Source: Sipunculus nudus
Taxonomy: Eukaryota > Annelida > Sipuncula > Golfingiida > Sipunculidae
Direction of reading: 5' to 3'
NCBI GenBank assembly: GCA_026874595.1
Contig: CM049316.1
Location: 9,846,839 to 9,910,838 of the forward strand
Length of the DNA: 64,000 nucleotides
In this document: piece by piece, positions 21,901 to 33,900 of the stretch
Numbering within the stretch: the stretch's first letter is position 1
Layout: each line of letters starts with the position of its first letter
Notes under the pieces: model-generated
Databases searched by the model: none
What the model was told of the DNA's origin: nothing
What the model saw: only the letters and a program-made list of their open reading frames with translations
Position numbers and translations under genes: made by a program

Positions 21901-24067
21901 AATGCGTTATTGGATGAGCTATAAAGACACGATGCGGGTTTTATCCAATTTCGCCGTGTCTTGCTTCGGACTGAAAAACGTTAAGAATCCAAAGACACCA
22001 CGGGCAATTGCATTATTACGAGATTCTTTGCCGTAGACTGGTTATTTCACAGTCTGAATATCACGTTTAATAGATTATATATTAATCTTAGTCATTAGAA
22101 ATAAGTCATGTATGGTTGGTCCAGACAGGATCTGTATGTCTGGGTTTGTATTTCTGTCCCATTTATTGTTTAACTTGGCGCCGTTGGTAAGATATATACC
22201 CTGCTGTTACAATATAATTGCTTTATTTTATCACATATTATATCATAGAATAAGTAAAATCATACCTATATATACAACTTGGCTAGACATACAATTTAAC
22301 CTTTATGCATACGACAAAGTACCTGTCTGACTTTTATATCGGTTTTTGCTTATCTTTTATTAAATTTAAGATAATGCATTCCAAGTAGAAAATGGCTGCA
22401 CCCAGAGAGACGGAAAAAGATTCGTTAAATCTTATATCCATCCATCCAGGTTGTGTATAAAAATATTCTCTGCTGTTTATGTTGCTTTTGGTTCCATATA
22501 ACAATAAAAAAATTCTCTCCCCCCCCCCACTATCTCTCTCTCTCTCACACTCTCTCTTAATGTAAATGCAGACAGAGAGGTTATATAAGTCCAAATACAG
22601 GTATGTTTGAAGAACACCTTACATATGTATTATAAAAATAGAAGTTCTGTTAACCTTGCAATCCAATGATTAATTAGAGTTAATTTATATTTTGAAGCCC
22701 GGTCAGCTCTTAAGTGATAAAACGTTTTCTTGAGTTAATATCAAAAGCATGACCTTATTAAATTGGATAAACATTTAGCTTATGGCAATCCTTTGGGATG
22801 GGCTTTTCTGTACGGTCGTCAAAGATGCTGACAAACTCAACTACAAAACGGTAAATCTTTATTTAGCTATGGAGTTTATTGGTTTACATGAAAAACCAAA
22901 CGATGAATGGTAATAATTGTTTAGCGGTTTATTTAAAACGACACGATATTTAAGCAAAAAAAAAAAATAATAATGAGTATATTTATTTATCCCAATGCAA
23001 GAAGCTATAGCGTAAATATCGTTTTACTTTTTAAAAAAGTCAGGCCGGATAATCTATATATTTGTTGATGAATATTGTATTAATATCGCATTACATACGA
23101 TAAGATGAGATAATTTATTCAGCCTATATAAATATATGTAACTGGTACTGTTGTGCTGTTGTAAGCATAATCAAAGTTGTTTCTGGGTAGGTTCAGATAG
23201 CTCTAGTATATTATTACATTATTATAACATTACATAATTATATCTGCCTTGTTCAATATTACCATGTTTTAACGATAAATAAAAACAACAGATATACTCA
23301 TCATACACAAATATACGTTCATAACAAATACATCACCAACAAGAGCACCAATCAGACGTGAACTCAGGTGTGAAGGACAACGTTCAGCTTGATGGCTTGA
23401 GTTGAATTCTCTCGGATACTCCGATCTGTTTCTGTCAAAAAACGGAAACTCAATCTGGCAAATTACAAATCACGCCCTGTTTGATGCATCGTTGAAGATA
23501 TATGGCAGGGGGATCTATACATACACCACATTCGTACTTCTTTTCTACATCCGACTTGACATACCGGATCCAGCACCGTGTCTCACTTTATTTTCTTTGC
23601 ATATAGAACTGACTACTCATAGATTTAAAACGGTTTATCTAAAATAAAAAAAAAAAAAATACGATATATCTCTGGAATGAGATATTCCAGTATTGACCCT
23701 AGAAATATTTACATACATGAAATGAATGAGAAAGGCATATAACTGGGGCACTTTCAGTAGAAGACTTGTCTAGGTCAATGAACTCAATAAATATGAGCTT
23801 CGCTTTTGAAAAGATGGGTAAAAAGGGAGTATGTTTATAGTCTGATATCTCCGTCAATGTCAGTATGATCCGACTTAACTATAATGATCTCTCGGGCTTT
23901 CTCATTCTTGTAGCTTTCCTCGGCTCTCTGGTGACCGTACAACCCATGCAGCCTTAAAAGGAGTTATAAGGATATTCATTCTATAATTTGTGTGACGCCC
24001 ATGCACGACGTGTACCCATTCACTCTTTTGTGGAGAAGGCTCACTTTCGTGGTAAAGATAGAGCGCC
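18991..24067. other. 5 kb without a recognised gene
   Basis: Contains (TA)n tracts (about 19460-19484 and 20315-20335), a poly-G run at 20810-20825 and a CT-rich tract at 22516-22556. The sequence GAATCCTGGATCCGCC near 20983-20999 looks like the end of a hAT-like MITE whose other end I could not place. Minus-strand open frame 21109-21405 (98 codons) has no recognisable domain. Confidence 0.4.
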
Positions 24068-25312
24068 AAGAGTGTCACGTCGATAAAGAAGTGAACAACC
24101 AGGTTCATTTAAAATCAAACCAACTTACTGAAACACTCATAAACGTACACTAAAAAACTGAATAAAACATAAGTTAACACAACAAATCAATATATTAAAG
24201 AAAGACAACACTCATATTCTCTGGAGAGGCGCTCCATATGTAGAAGCATTGATGATTACTAACGTCTGATAATCAACACATAAAGAAGCACCAAGTCCGT
24301 TAGACACACTCCACAGAGCAGTCCCTTTGTTAACACTTCTCCTGATCACATGATAATCGCAGACACGTGACATCAGAATCATGAACTGTTCGACTCTCTG
24401 CTCTCTAGCCCTGTGTACATAGTACAATCAGTCCCTTCACAGTTACATGAGGCCCCAAACACCAACAGTCCTTCGCTATAGTATATTCGTTTGCCTCTCG
24501 AGGTACAGTTCACCCAACATACACAGACTATTCTATCTGGACTTAGAATCAATGCCGTTCACAGTCGATGTCTCCTGGAATCATCTAGCTCTAGGCAACT
24601 GAAAATGCTTCCGCATAGCGATATCCAGTACCTCCACAGTCAGGGGTTTAAATAATGTCCTCGGTCCACTCCTGGAAGCGCTCACAACAGGTTTAAATCG
24701 CCAGATTTACCAGTCCTAAGGCAAAATGCGATACTCGCTATGAAGTCCGCTACGAAGAAATAACCGTGGCCTTCCTCCGACACCGACAATCTACGCCTTA
24801 AGACATCATCTCTCAGCTGTCTAGACTCTAGATGCACGAAGACCTGCCCCTGGACTGCAGGAATCGTCAGGTTATACTATTCTGGTACGCTGATCATGCA
24901 TATGTGTCGAACATCGCCTTCATCACGACTTGCTGACATCACAAATCCTGACCGTTCTTTGGCCAATTACAACTCCCTTTTAAGCCGATCGCAAATAACA
25001 ACATGAATTCTAACATGGACACGACTCCAGAGATAAACCCTGAGAAAACTAAACTAAACAGGTGTTAGTCCTTTAAAATCTACAAAAAACACTCGTTACT
25101 ATAGACCGCCAAACAGAGACTGCTCCGACGGAATTAAACTTTACTGGAATTAACATCAAACGAAACACGTGTGATCTCCAACCAAATTTCTCAAGCAAAT
25201 ACCTTAACATCATACTCCATAAAAATATACAATAAATTATCAAAACAATCATCTGGTTATACTTCCTACATGTAATACAAAACTTAAGTCACAGTCCTCT
25301 GGTGACAAAGAG
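24068..25312 (-). mobile_element. Solo LTR with 5-bp target-site duplication, copy 1
   Basis: The 1235-bp body 24073-25307 begins TGTCAC and ends GTGACA, the short inverted ends of a retrotransposon LTR. It is flanked on both sides by AAGAG (24068-24072 and 25308-25312). A homologous copy lies in the opposite orientation at 52445-53652, also with a perfect 5-bp duplication. No internal retroelement genes are next to either copy, so both are solo LTRs. Which strand is sense is not known; the strand given is relative to the other copy. A 5-bp duplication fits a Ty3/gypsy- or BEL-type element. Confidence 0.88.
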
Positions 25313-25529
25313 TCTCGGCGCGGAAGGCGGTCTGTTCATGTTTCGAACCACCAACTTTGCGGTCACCAGTAAACCATTACGCACCACTGTCCTTTGTGGA
25401 CTGTTACACTACAACAAGAGTAAACATATATTAATGGTTCATATGTTAAATTATTAAACATTGGCGTCAATTTATGTTCAAAGGTTTGAAAGATGGCGTC
25501 GAAGGGTAAACAGAAACTTTGGTCAACAC

Positions 25530-25574
25530 ACACACAAACACACACACATATATATATACATATATATATACCTC
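25530..25574. repeat. (CA)n-(TA)n microsatellite
   Basis: A compound CACACA/TATATA tract just left of the dispersed repeat at 25597. Confidence 0.9.
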
Positions 25575-25596
25575 TTAGTGTCTGTGTGACTCATTT

Positions 25597-25690
25597 CAAA
25601 TATATTACAATTAAGTATAAGGCTTTAAAATACAATGTATTATGTTGCCAGTATATGTTAATTCTAAACCAGGGTTATATGTGTAATTGT
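25597..25690 (+). repeat. Dispersed repeat, copy 2 (partner at 5367-5470)
   Basis: Matches 5367-5470 in the same orientation; the shared core includes TAATTCTAAA and GTATAAGG. Family not recognised. Confidence 0.65.
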
Positions 25691-26363
25691 CACTAAAACA
25701 CTAACACTCGTGATGGTTAAAACCCGTCTCGGTTTCGTAACTGTTAATTTATTATAAAAACGATAATTACGGTCCGTATCATTTATTACATCTAATCATA
25801 TTGATGTCTTTTGACAGTGCTTTGCATGTGTTAAAACACAGCGGGGATCCCGTTGAGCCCTGTGTACAGCAAAGGGGTCATAATGCATGACAACACCTGG
25901 ACGCGCACTCAGACAGGCCGCATATTTAGGGCTCCCCCTCCCCCCCCCCCCCCAAAAAAAAAAAAAAACACGTCGCATTTCGCCACAGCTTTCGAAGATG
26001 GGATGACCTCCTGATTATGTTCTCTTCTAAGAGTTTTAATAGTTTTAATTTCCTGTAGCACTCACGAGTCGCGACATCCCGAGGAGATGGAAGTCCCAGG
26101 TCTACAAGTTCTTGATCTCATGCCCTAACTGCGTGTATATGATCTGTGTGTATATGCACTGGAACCTGAAAGCCAGGAACTTAACAATTTCAAACATGTG
26201 CAAGATGTAATCATGACATAGTCACCAGCGTTTGCCAAGAACATTTTCTCTATCAATTTGGTACACGCATTTCGAGGTATGGCTAAATAAAATGCTGCAG
26301 CGCCATCTGGTATTTATTTTCCAAAATGATACAAGTAGTCTTCGAGATATTTTATGTCATTGT

Positions 26364-26424
<61 letters not shown>

Positions 26425-26811
26425 GTATAATTTATATTAAACCCCTACTCCCCAACTGCAAACCGGATATCCGTCCCTGATTTGACAGACCCAACTGCCA
26501 AATCTTGGATCCGTCCCTGGTATAAAAGCTGTGATAGTCACTGCATTAAGAAACATTTCGTGGGAGCCTCTTCCTTTGTTTGTTTCAAGGGATTACCCTT
26601 TAGAACAGGTTATTAAGCTGTCAATGCATGGAAATCCTAAAAGTGCGTCCATACAAAGCATGAAAAGATGCCACGACCAAAAACACAGGTGGGATCACTC
26701 CTAATTGTGCCGCGTCAAGGACCATCGCACACCAATGGAACATTGCTCCAACTGTCAAATGTAATGCCCCTGGCAACGTTTACTAACACACACTGCCGCC
26801 ACTTACGATCA
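25691..26811. other. No gene; simple repeats and possible hAT-type ends
   Basis: Includes a C-run followed by an A-run (about 25937-25969) and (TA)n at 26368-26420. GGATCCGTCCCTG at about 26507-26519 resembles a hAT-like terminus. No coding similarity. Confidence 0.45.
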
Positions 26812-28205
26812 CGGGAATGGGATGTACTTTCATTATTTGAGAAAAATGATGCGAGATTTGATGAAACCTACAATATAATCACATAATGTGACTGAGAGTC
26901 TTTAACTCTATCAAATGCTGTAAACTATAGGTCTATAGCGTAAAAGTGACAGAATTATAGGCATTTCTTTGAATGGTCCCATGTTCTCGTTTGACAACGA
27001 ATGGTGCGAGATATGACGAGATATACACTTATGTCACTTATAACTAGTAAAATGATACTTGAACGGTAAAAAAAAGAAACTCTAGCATTTAAATGACCAC
27101 GATATAGACATTTGTTCGGAATCTCGAATATCCTCATTTGGCGGGAGATGATGCGAGATTTGGTGGGATTTGCGATTTTACCATATAAAGCTTCCGAGAT
27201 GCTACCAAATGCTGAAAACTACTCCTCTTTAGCATTAACCGTGATCAAGTTATATGTATTTCTGTGAAATCTCGTAATTCCTCGTTTGACGGTAAACTGT
27301 GAGATATTCGACGAGACTTGCAATTGAATTACTTAGAACGAAGGGAATGCTACTTCAAGCCAAAAACTAGACCTTTGTAGCATAAATATTAACAGAGATA
27401 GAAGCCAAAAACTAGAATGTCAAGTTATACCCCAAAATTAGGTAGCAATGGTAACGGGAGAAGAGAGCTACATGTACGCAGGAATAAACCAATGATCCTA
27501 GCTTTAGATACGACAATGAATATTGTGACATGTTAAATATTTTTTTTAGATATTGCAGAAAAATGATATGTTAAAGTGTTTCAGGTACCACCTCCCCTGG
27601 TGGCTATTTCCAAAAAATGAAAAAAAAAAGATTTTGAGATATTTATAAATAACACAAAATATTTCACTTTCAAAGCTATTGTTAAAAAATTTCGACCTCT
27701 AGTTTATTTTTAATGAAATCTCGAAAAATCTCGTTCGACGACAAATGGTGGGAGATTTTACGAGACTTTCAGTTGTATGATAAACACCTCATTAAATACT
27801 ACATATTGCAAAAAACCAAACTTCTGTAGCTTTAAAAATCACAAAATTATAAAAAAAAATCGAATTTCATGATATTTTCCCAAAAAAATACGCACCCCAG
27901 TTTACAACAGACTGGACAATTAGGTCACTGGAGGAAAGGCCCTGGAATGACAAGCAAAATGAACTGCAGTTTATGTGGCTACGATAAATTTTGACGAAGA
28001 TATGAAGGAAAAACCGTTTTAATGTTTTTTGGTGACCCTGACCTTGACCTTAGACCGATCATGACCAAAAACAATAGGCTTCGACAGTTACCGATTTTAC
28101 ACTTTTATTTTGTAAGTTTCAGAGCGATTGCTGCAAAATTGCGACCTGTAGAGTGCGGACAAACAGACCCACAAACAAACACACAAACAGACACGACGAT
28201 TAGCC
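26812..28205 (+). mobile_element. Pearl/HINE-like tandem-repeat element, plus orientation
   Basis: Degenerate units of about 150 bp recur around the phrase TCTCGTTTGAC..GAATGGTGCGAGAT (near 26820, 26975, 27120, 27280 and 27720). A unique part follows, then a C/A-rich CGGACAAACAGACCCACAAA microsatellite (28156-28195) and the tail GACGATTAGCCTATAG. Tandem core, then ACRG-like microsatellite, then short conserved tail is the plan of bivalve pearl elements, classed with Helentron-associated repeats. Boundaries on the left are approximate. Confidence 0.5.
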
Positions 28206-28880
28206 TATAGTCGCCAGTCCGTCCTTCAGTCCATCCGTCCTTCCGTCCTTCCGTCCTTCCGTCAGTGACACTTTCTTTCACGCGCGATAACTCAACGACA
28301 ACCTTATGAAGCTTACCAAAATTCACAAGGGTGATTGGTACCTATGAGAGCTCCAGACCTATTGAATCACAGACCTGTCGGAATTCCAATATGGCCGCCA
28401 CAGCCCGATCGCTGATTTTCTTTCGCCCCCGATAACTCAACAACAACACACTGCAGGTTTCCCATATGATATTAACAGGGATGATTGGTACCTATGAGGG
28501 CTCCAGACCTATTGAATAAAAAACCTGTCAGAATTCCAATATGGCCGCCACAGCCCAATCGTTGATTTTCTTTCATGCGCGATAACTCAACAACAACCTA
28601 TTGCAGCTTTCCCAAATTCACAGGGATGATTGGTACCTATGAGGGCATAAGACCTATTGAATTACAGACCTGCTGGAATTCCAATATGGCTGCCACAGCC
28701 CGATTACTGAATGTCTTACGCGTGCGATAACTCAACAACAACCTCCTGCAGCTTTCCCAATTTCACAGGGATCATTGGTGACTATGAGGGCTCCAGACTT
28801 ATTGAATTACAGACTTGCTCAAAATCAAATATGGCCAACAGACTACATTCGGTGATTTTCTATTGTACACATTATTTCAG
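28196..28880 (-). mobile_element. Pearl/HINE-like element with 4 x 145-bp units, minus orientation
   Basis: Four units begin with CGATAACTCAAC at 28285, 28430, 28580 and 28725. Each contains GATTGGTACCTATGAGGGC and AATTCCAATATGGCCGCCAC or variants. On the minus strand the array is followed by a (GGACGGAA)n-type microsatellite (28216-28262) and a short tail at about 28200, so it meets the plus-strand element tail to tail. Confidence 0.7.
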
Positions 28881-29059
28881 ACATACCTTCTTTAGTATCA
28901 TTTGATCCAGTAGGATTTTTTCCCTCATGCATATCGATTAAAACCTGTTTCTTTTTGTCATATTTTTCAAATTTAACTAAATTTTTCACCCACATGTAAA
29001 CTAGTCCAGCACTACCAGAAATGCGGGGCCCTCTGAAGACCATTGTCCAACCACATCTA

Positions 29060-29228
29060 CTTATTTATTTTCACCCTGCTACCTTCATGGGCATTCTGTA
29101 GACTGCTACACACAGGCCATAGGGAAATCGTCGGACACACAAGGGAACAAAAGGTAACGTTATATTAAAAAAAAAAAAAACAGTTATGGGGTGACTTAAA
29201 CATTAGAGACAATCCCATGTGTATTATA
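29060..29228 (+). repeat. Segmental duplication copy A, left part
   Basis: Aligns to 53985-54155 of copy B. Shared landmarks include CACACAGGCCAT, TTATGGGGTGACTT and AATCCCATGT. It ends where an inverted-repeat element is inserted in copy A. Confidence 0.6.
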
Positions 29229-32200
29229 TTGTGCAGTAGCTCATGTAGCAAAATCCCAGTCCCGTAGGAATTGAATCCCAAATTGAACAAGTCCTTGTTT
29301 TCACTTCAGTTAGGTGTAAGCTGATGGAAAAAGTTAGGTAACAAATTTTATCAACCTCCTGACCCACCAAAAATCGAAGATGGCCGCCATCATGATAAAG
29401 AAACCTAGATATTGCTTTGATATTGTTACTATCGCATCAAAATGAAAAATATTTGATCAATTTATAAGATTTTGAATGTGTACTGGTAATACCAACTACT
29501 CCAGGAGCTGTCCAAAATTTAAGGAGGGTATTCAAGGTCAAGGTCAAACTTATTTACCAATCTTTGATCTTAAAAATAACATAAGATATCGTGGGTACTG
29601 CGCTGTCATATATATTGTAATATGGTTTCAAATAGTCAACAGTAGTAATAATTGCCTTGCCAGAATAATATATCATAGGGACGATATTAAAAAAAGATTA
29701 ACTAAGATACTGTCATATGGTTTTCAAATGGACCTTAAAGGTACCCATTCGACTACCTTTTTGAAAGTGAATTTGTGATTTCTAGCTTCTCTTTGTATAT
29801 ATTAAGGATCTAAAGGTAATTCTGGTTTTGGAAAGTTCTTATAATATCTCCGTGAAGCATGTATGAACTTGTTAAAAATATGTTTGTAAACCCAGCAATG
29901 TTGCCAATAGGGGAAAAAATGTAACCTAACATGATATGTGGCGTATATGCAGAGACACAAAAGGTTATTTGTTGCTAAACGCCATTAGCAAAACTCTCGC
30001 CTATCCGACTTGCTGTTCGATGCATTTGTTGAGTTTGTTTTCCTTTGGCGGGCCCCCACATATTATAAACACATTAATATAAACAAAACAAGCAGCCTGT
30101 GTGCGTGGTATCAACGTTTTCTGGCCTATTTTGAATTAAACCTCCGAGGGATTACCTTTAGTCTATAAAGGTGAGATAGGTGATTGGGCCCCTTTAAAAT
30201 ATGAACTTGATGTACGTATTGTATATTCCACATATTGCTTAGTATTTATGGCCAACAGTATTAATGCGAAACAATCATTTTGAATGCAATTTGTGTGATT
30301 AGTAAAAAAAAAGATTAAAAAAGCCTTGTTGATCCTGATACAGGAACAATCTATGGCATGTTAACTATTCCAGACGCCTGGTACACTTCGAGGAGCATTA
30401 GAAACCTTTGTCTGAATACCTTTTGAATTTATCTGAATATAGGCGTGAATAGGTCAGTTATTATTGTAATTGTCACAAAAAGATTGAAATAGTAACACAG
30501 GAAAATATGGTTCCCTGACAAAAGTGGACAACACACCTGCACGTGCACAGGGTTTACACTGATGCGGTCCGTTAAAAAAAATTTAAGTGTGTACATGTAA
30601 ATGTCATCTGGTTATTTCAAATACATGTACCTAAGAACCCCGTAGGTTAATGTCGGATAAACGGAACCAAGCACCTCAAGATTTAGATACCACTAGCGCA
30701 GATGATAATATGAGGAATTACTATCAGGTCTGCAGCGAACAGAAGAAGCAAAGGAAAGGTGCAAAGGAAAACCAGAATGCCACAGAAGCTGGTTATAAGA
30801 TACGCTTAGAACGTATTCGAATAGTAAATGGGCAGTGGAAAGGGAAGGTCGTGCCCAACGACCGTGTTTCACTCACAACGAGTGCACCTTTCATGGGATC
30901 CGCGAAATGAGAGGAAGCGTGTGATACTGCCCTGTCACGTAGACCGAAACTTGAATCAAAATTTGCAGATGTACATATATTTAGTAAAGTTTGCATTAAA
31001 AAATGGAAGCGGCTACCTCCACACAAAAAAATATAAAAAAAGGTTCCATCCGTGGTGTTTGCCTTTATTTCCGGATCTGCATGGTCCGAACAATTGTACC
31101 GTAGAGATATTTGTATTCCCATAATGTGCAAACTTTCCTTTAGGAAAAATGCGCACTCATATGCCATTTTACATAATCAGATGTGTCTTTTTTTCTGCTA
31201 AGCAAATCAGGCTGATTAGTTTTTTTTGTGTGCATTATTTGTCTCTTTTTAGCTTTTAATAGTACCTTATCTATAACTCTTTCAGCTCATATTCAGATAA
31301 ACTATATAGCAATATAAAATGTCCAGACAACGGTTGCTACCGACCCCCCTGTTCTACAAGGTACTTGGAATAGTTTAATATGACAAGAATATTTCTGTAT
31401 CAAGACCACCAACAGGGCTTTTGGAATCTTGGAATCTTCCATATAACCACACAAATTGATTCTCAATGTTTGTTTTGTTGTTATATGGTAGGCACCTAGA
31501 CCATGTAGTACTACCAGGAGAGAATCAGAGATATAAAAAAAGAGATCACGAGCATCAATTTCATAAGGTCTATTTCCTTTTTGATAACCATATCACATAA
31601 CATATGACAGTGTAGTGCCCAAGATATTTTTATGCTTTAAAATATTAGTACACACATTTGACTTTGACCTTGCGTAACCTCTGTGAGCTCCCGAAAATTC
31701 CTGGTTAGTTGAACACATTCAAACAAAGTACAAATCGATCCGATTATCTTATATCATTAAGTTTTATCATTATCTCTCTGTTAAGATTGACATGGTGGCC
31801 CTTTTGGATTCCCTGGGGTCAGAGAACTCATAAAATTCCTTTTTAGTTGCAATCTACAGAACACATTCAAAAACGTATAAATCGATCCAATATCATTAAG
31901 TTTTGAGGGACGATTACAGTATAATAGCATTATCTCTATGTTAAGACTGCAGTGGTGGCCATCTTGGATTCCTTGGGGTCACAGGGTTCATTAAAAAAAT
32001 ATAACCTGCATTCATTCATCAGCCTAAGTGCAAATAAAATGAAAGCAAGCACTGTTTTATTCAATTCCTAAGAAAACGTTCTGTTACACGTCCAAGTACA
32101 CTTGATTTATCCCTAACACCCAATAATTCCGACGGGTGAAGGCGGCCATCTGGGATTTTCGGTGTTACAAGGATCTGACAATTTGTTACCTAACATTTTC

Positions 32201-32286
32201 CATTAGTTCATATCCTGTTTATGCTAAATCAGTCATTTTTGCGATTTGGGCATAAAATTCCTACATCCCCGCCTACACTACATTAA
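29229..32286. mobile_element. Old inverted-repeat element inserted in duplication copy A
   Basis: About 3.05 kb that is absent from copy B: B joins CATGTACGTTAT directly to CGGTGCCTCCAGG. The ends form diverged inverted repeats of about 150 bp (29243-29395 against 32135-32286), sharing GTAGGAATT, GTTAGGTAACAAATT and AGATGGCCGCC. The exact termini and target duplication could not be set. Inside are unrecognised open frames and a partly duplicated stretch (31690-31990, GGATTCC.TGGGGTCA repeated). Superfamily unknown. Confidence 0.6.
30650..30910 (+). CDS. Unrecognised 86-codon open frame inside the inverted-repeat element
   Basis: Starts MSDKRNQAPQDLD and is rich in Lys, Arg and Gln, with a hydrophilic middle and a segment RLERIRIVNGQWKGKVVPND. 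Its composition looks more protein-like than the neighbouring frames, but I recognise no domain. A second frame overlapping its end runs to 31124. It could be a decayed exon of an element-encoded protein or chance. Low confidence. Confidence 0.25.
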   Translation: MSDKRNQAPQDLDTTSADDNMRNYYQVCSEQKKQRKGAKENQNATEAGYKIRLERIRIVNGQWKGKVVPNDRVSLTTSAPFMGSAK

Positions 32287-33238
32287 TTGGTGCCGCCAGG
32301 ATGTACAAGTAAGTTTGTCAGAAAGGCTTCGCAAGCAAACCTTGTATAGTTTCAGCGATCTAACACCGCAGTGTGATGACTTTATACAAATGCAGTTACG
32401 TCTAAGGTGCATCACAAGGGGCGGATCCAGGATTTAGAAAAAGGAGGCGTTCATCCATGGAGGACAAAAGACAAAAATTAGATCCCAACGTCTGGTAAAG
32501 AGGTGGTCTAGACCGCCAGAAAATTAGTCTAAAATACTTAAAAAGTTTGCTGAGGCTGAGAAGGCTGGTTCGGACCCCCGTGATCTCCCTGTGGATCCAC
32601 TTCTGATAACATCACAGAGATACATATCGTCGATTGAATTTTTGTTGTTTTTGTGACATTGATAAGAAGTGGCATGGCGCCAGGTGAGATTATGAAATGT
32701 AGTTCATTTGTCTCCTGGGTATACAATCGGTTGTATTGGGAGAACATGATGCACTAGAAGCCATCATTTACTTTCCAAGCCAAATACCTTCCGTTCTACC
32801 TGTTTTTATGAGATAAAAATAACCACGGTCACTGATCTACTGTTCGCTTATTGAAGCTAAAGGCTGAGATAAATTTCAGATGATGCCAAGTAATGTGTTT
32901 TTTCCACGCGGATGAAATTCTCGCAAGACGTCTCTTAATAATTTAATGTAATATGAAATGTCACACAGAGCTGATTGTGTCACGTGAGTAACGTAATGGA
33001 AGGCCGGGGTGAAGTCTAACTGAAAAGGGAAATATAATTGTTTGGATCATTGTTAGTTCACGTTGTCATCGCAGCATTTTTATCAGTTTTCATTTTCTGA
33101 TCTACGGCTTGATTGACCTATTCTCTTTCCACTTTTTTATATATATTTATGGTACCGGGCTGGAGTCACAGCAGCGTATTTATCCGTTTTCACGTCTGAT
33201 CTATAGCTTGTCTGACCTGTTTTCTTATATTTTCCAAT
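32287..33238 (+). repeat. Segmental duplication copy A, second part
   Basis: Aligns to about 54156-55025 of copy B (shared TCATTTGTCTCCTGGGTATA, GTCACTGATCTACTGTTCGC, CAGATGATGCCAAGTA). The MITE at 32415-32605 is an extra insertion here. In B part of this segment is duplicated in tandem (54440-54640 and 54680-54880). Confidence 0.8.
32415..32605. mobile_element. Small hAT-like MITE inserted in copy A
   Basis: The ends CAAGGGGCGGATCCAGG and CCTGTGGATCCACTTCTG are imperfect inverted repeats of the CAGNGGCGGATCC type seen in hAT-like elements. Copy B lacks this segment: it reads TTTACGTCACAGATACACC across the site. The 8-bp target duplication is not clean (only CATCA is shared). Confidence 0.6.
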
Positions 33239-33261
33239 CTTAAAACCAGTGGCGTACCTAA

Positions 33262-33900
33262 GGGGGGGGGGGGCGGCATTTCGGGGAATTAGTATAATAA
33301 GTGACATAAGGAGTTGCTCAAAAAGTACACATTTGGCTTATTTTGTCCAATTTCAAGTATTTCAGGAATTATAAACTGGGCAGTGGAACCTACCAAATGA
33401 TTAGCGAACAATTTGCACATATTGGGGGGGGGGGGGGGGGGCATTTCGGTGAATTAGTATAATGAGTAGCATAAGGAATTTCTAAAAAAATACAAATTTG
33501 GCTTTTTTGTCCCATTTCAAGTATTTTAGAGATTATAAATTGGGCAGTGGACCTACAAAATAAGCAGCGAACGATTTATACATTTTAGGGGGCGGCATTT
33601 CTTGGATTTAGTACATAATCAGTGGCATAAGGAATTCCTCAAAAGTACAAATTTGGCCTTTTTGTCCAATTTCAAGTATTTTAGAGATTATAAATTGGGA
33701 GTGAACCTACAAAATTATCAGCGAACGATTTGTACATTTGGTGTGTCGGGGGGGGGGGGGGGCGGCATTTCCGGGATTTAGTATAATCAGTGGCATAAGG
33801 AGTTCCTCAAAAAGTTCAAATTTGGCCTTTTTGTCTCATTTTCAAGTATTCCAGGGATTATAAACTGGGCAGGGGAATCTACAAATTTTCAAGAATTTAA
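33262..33900 (+). repeat. About 160-bp tandem repeat, 4 copies, each headed by poly-G
   Basis: Four units start GGGGGCGGCATTTC (near 33273, 33440, 33590 and 33762). Each continues TTAGTATAAT, TCCTCAAAAAGTACAAATTTGG and TATAAA.TGGGCAGTGG. Three carry G runs of 12 or more. The array adjoins the left terminus of the hAT-like element, so it may be an amplification of its subterminal region. Confidence 0.88.

Noticed and set aside
25796-25978. Minus-strand frame with FFFFWGGGGRG start
   Set aside because: Made by the C and A homopolymers; not a gene.
26232-26480. Open frame running through the (TA)n tract
   Set aside because: Most of it is Tyr-Ile dipeptides from the TA repeat; no real protein.
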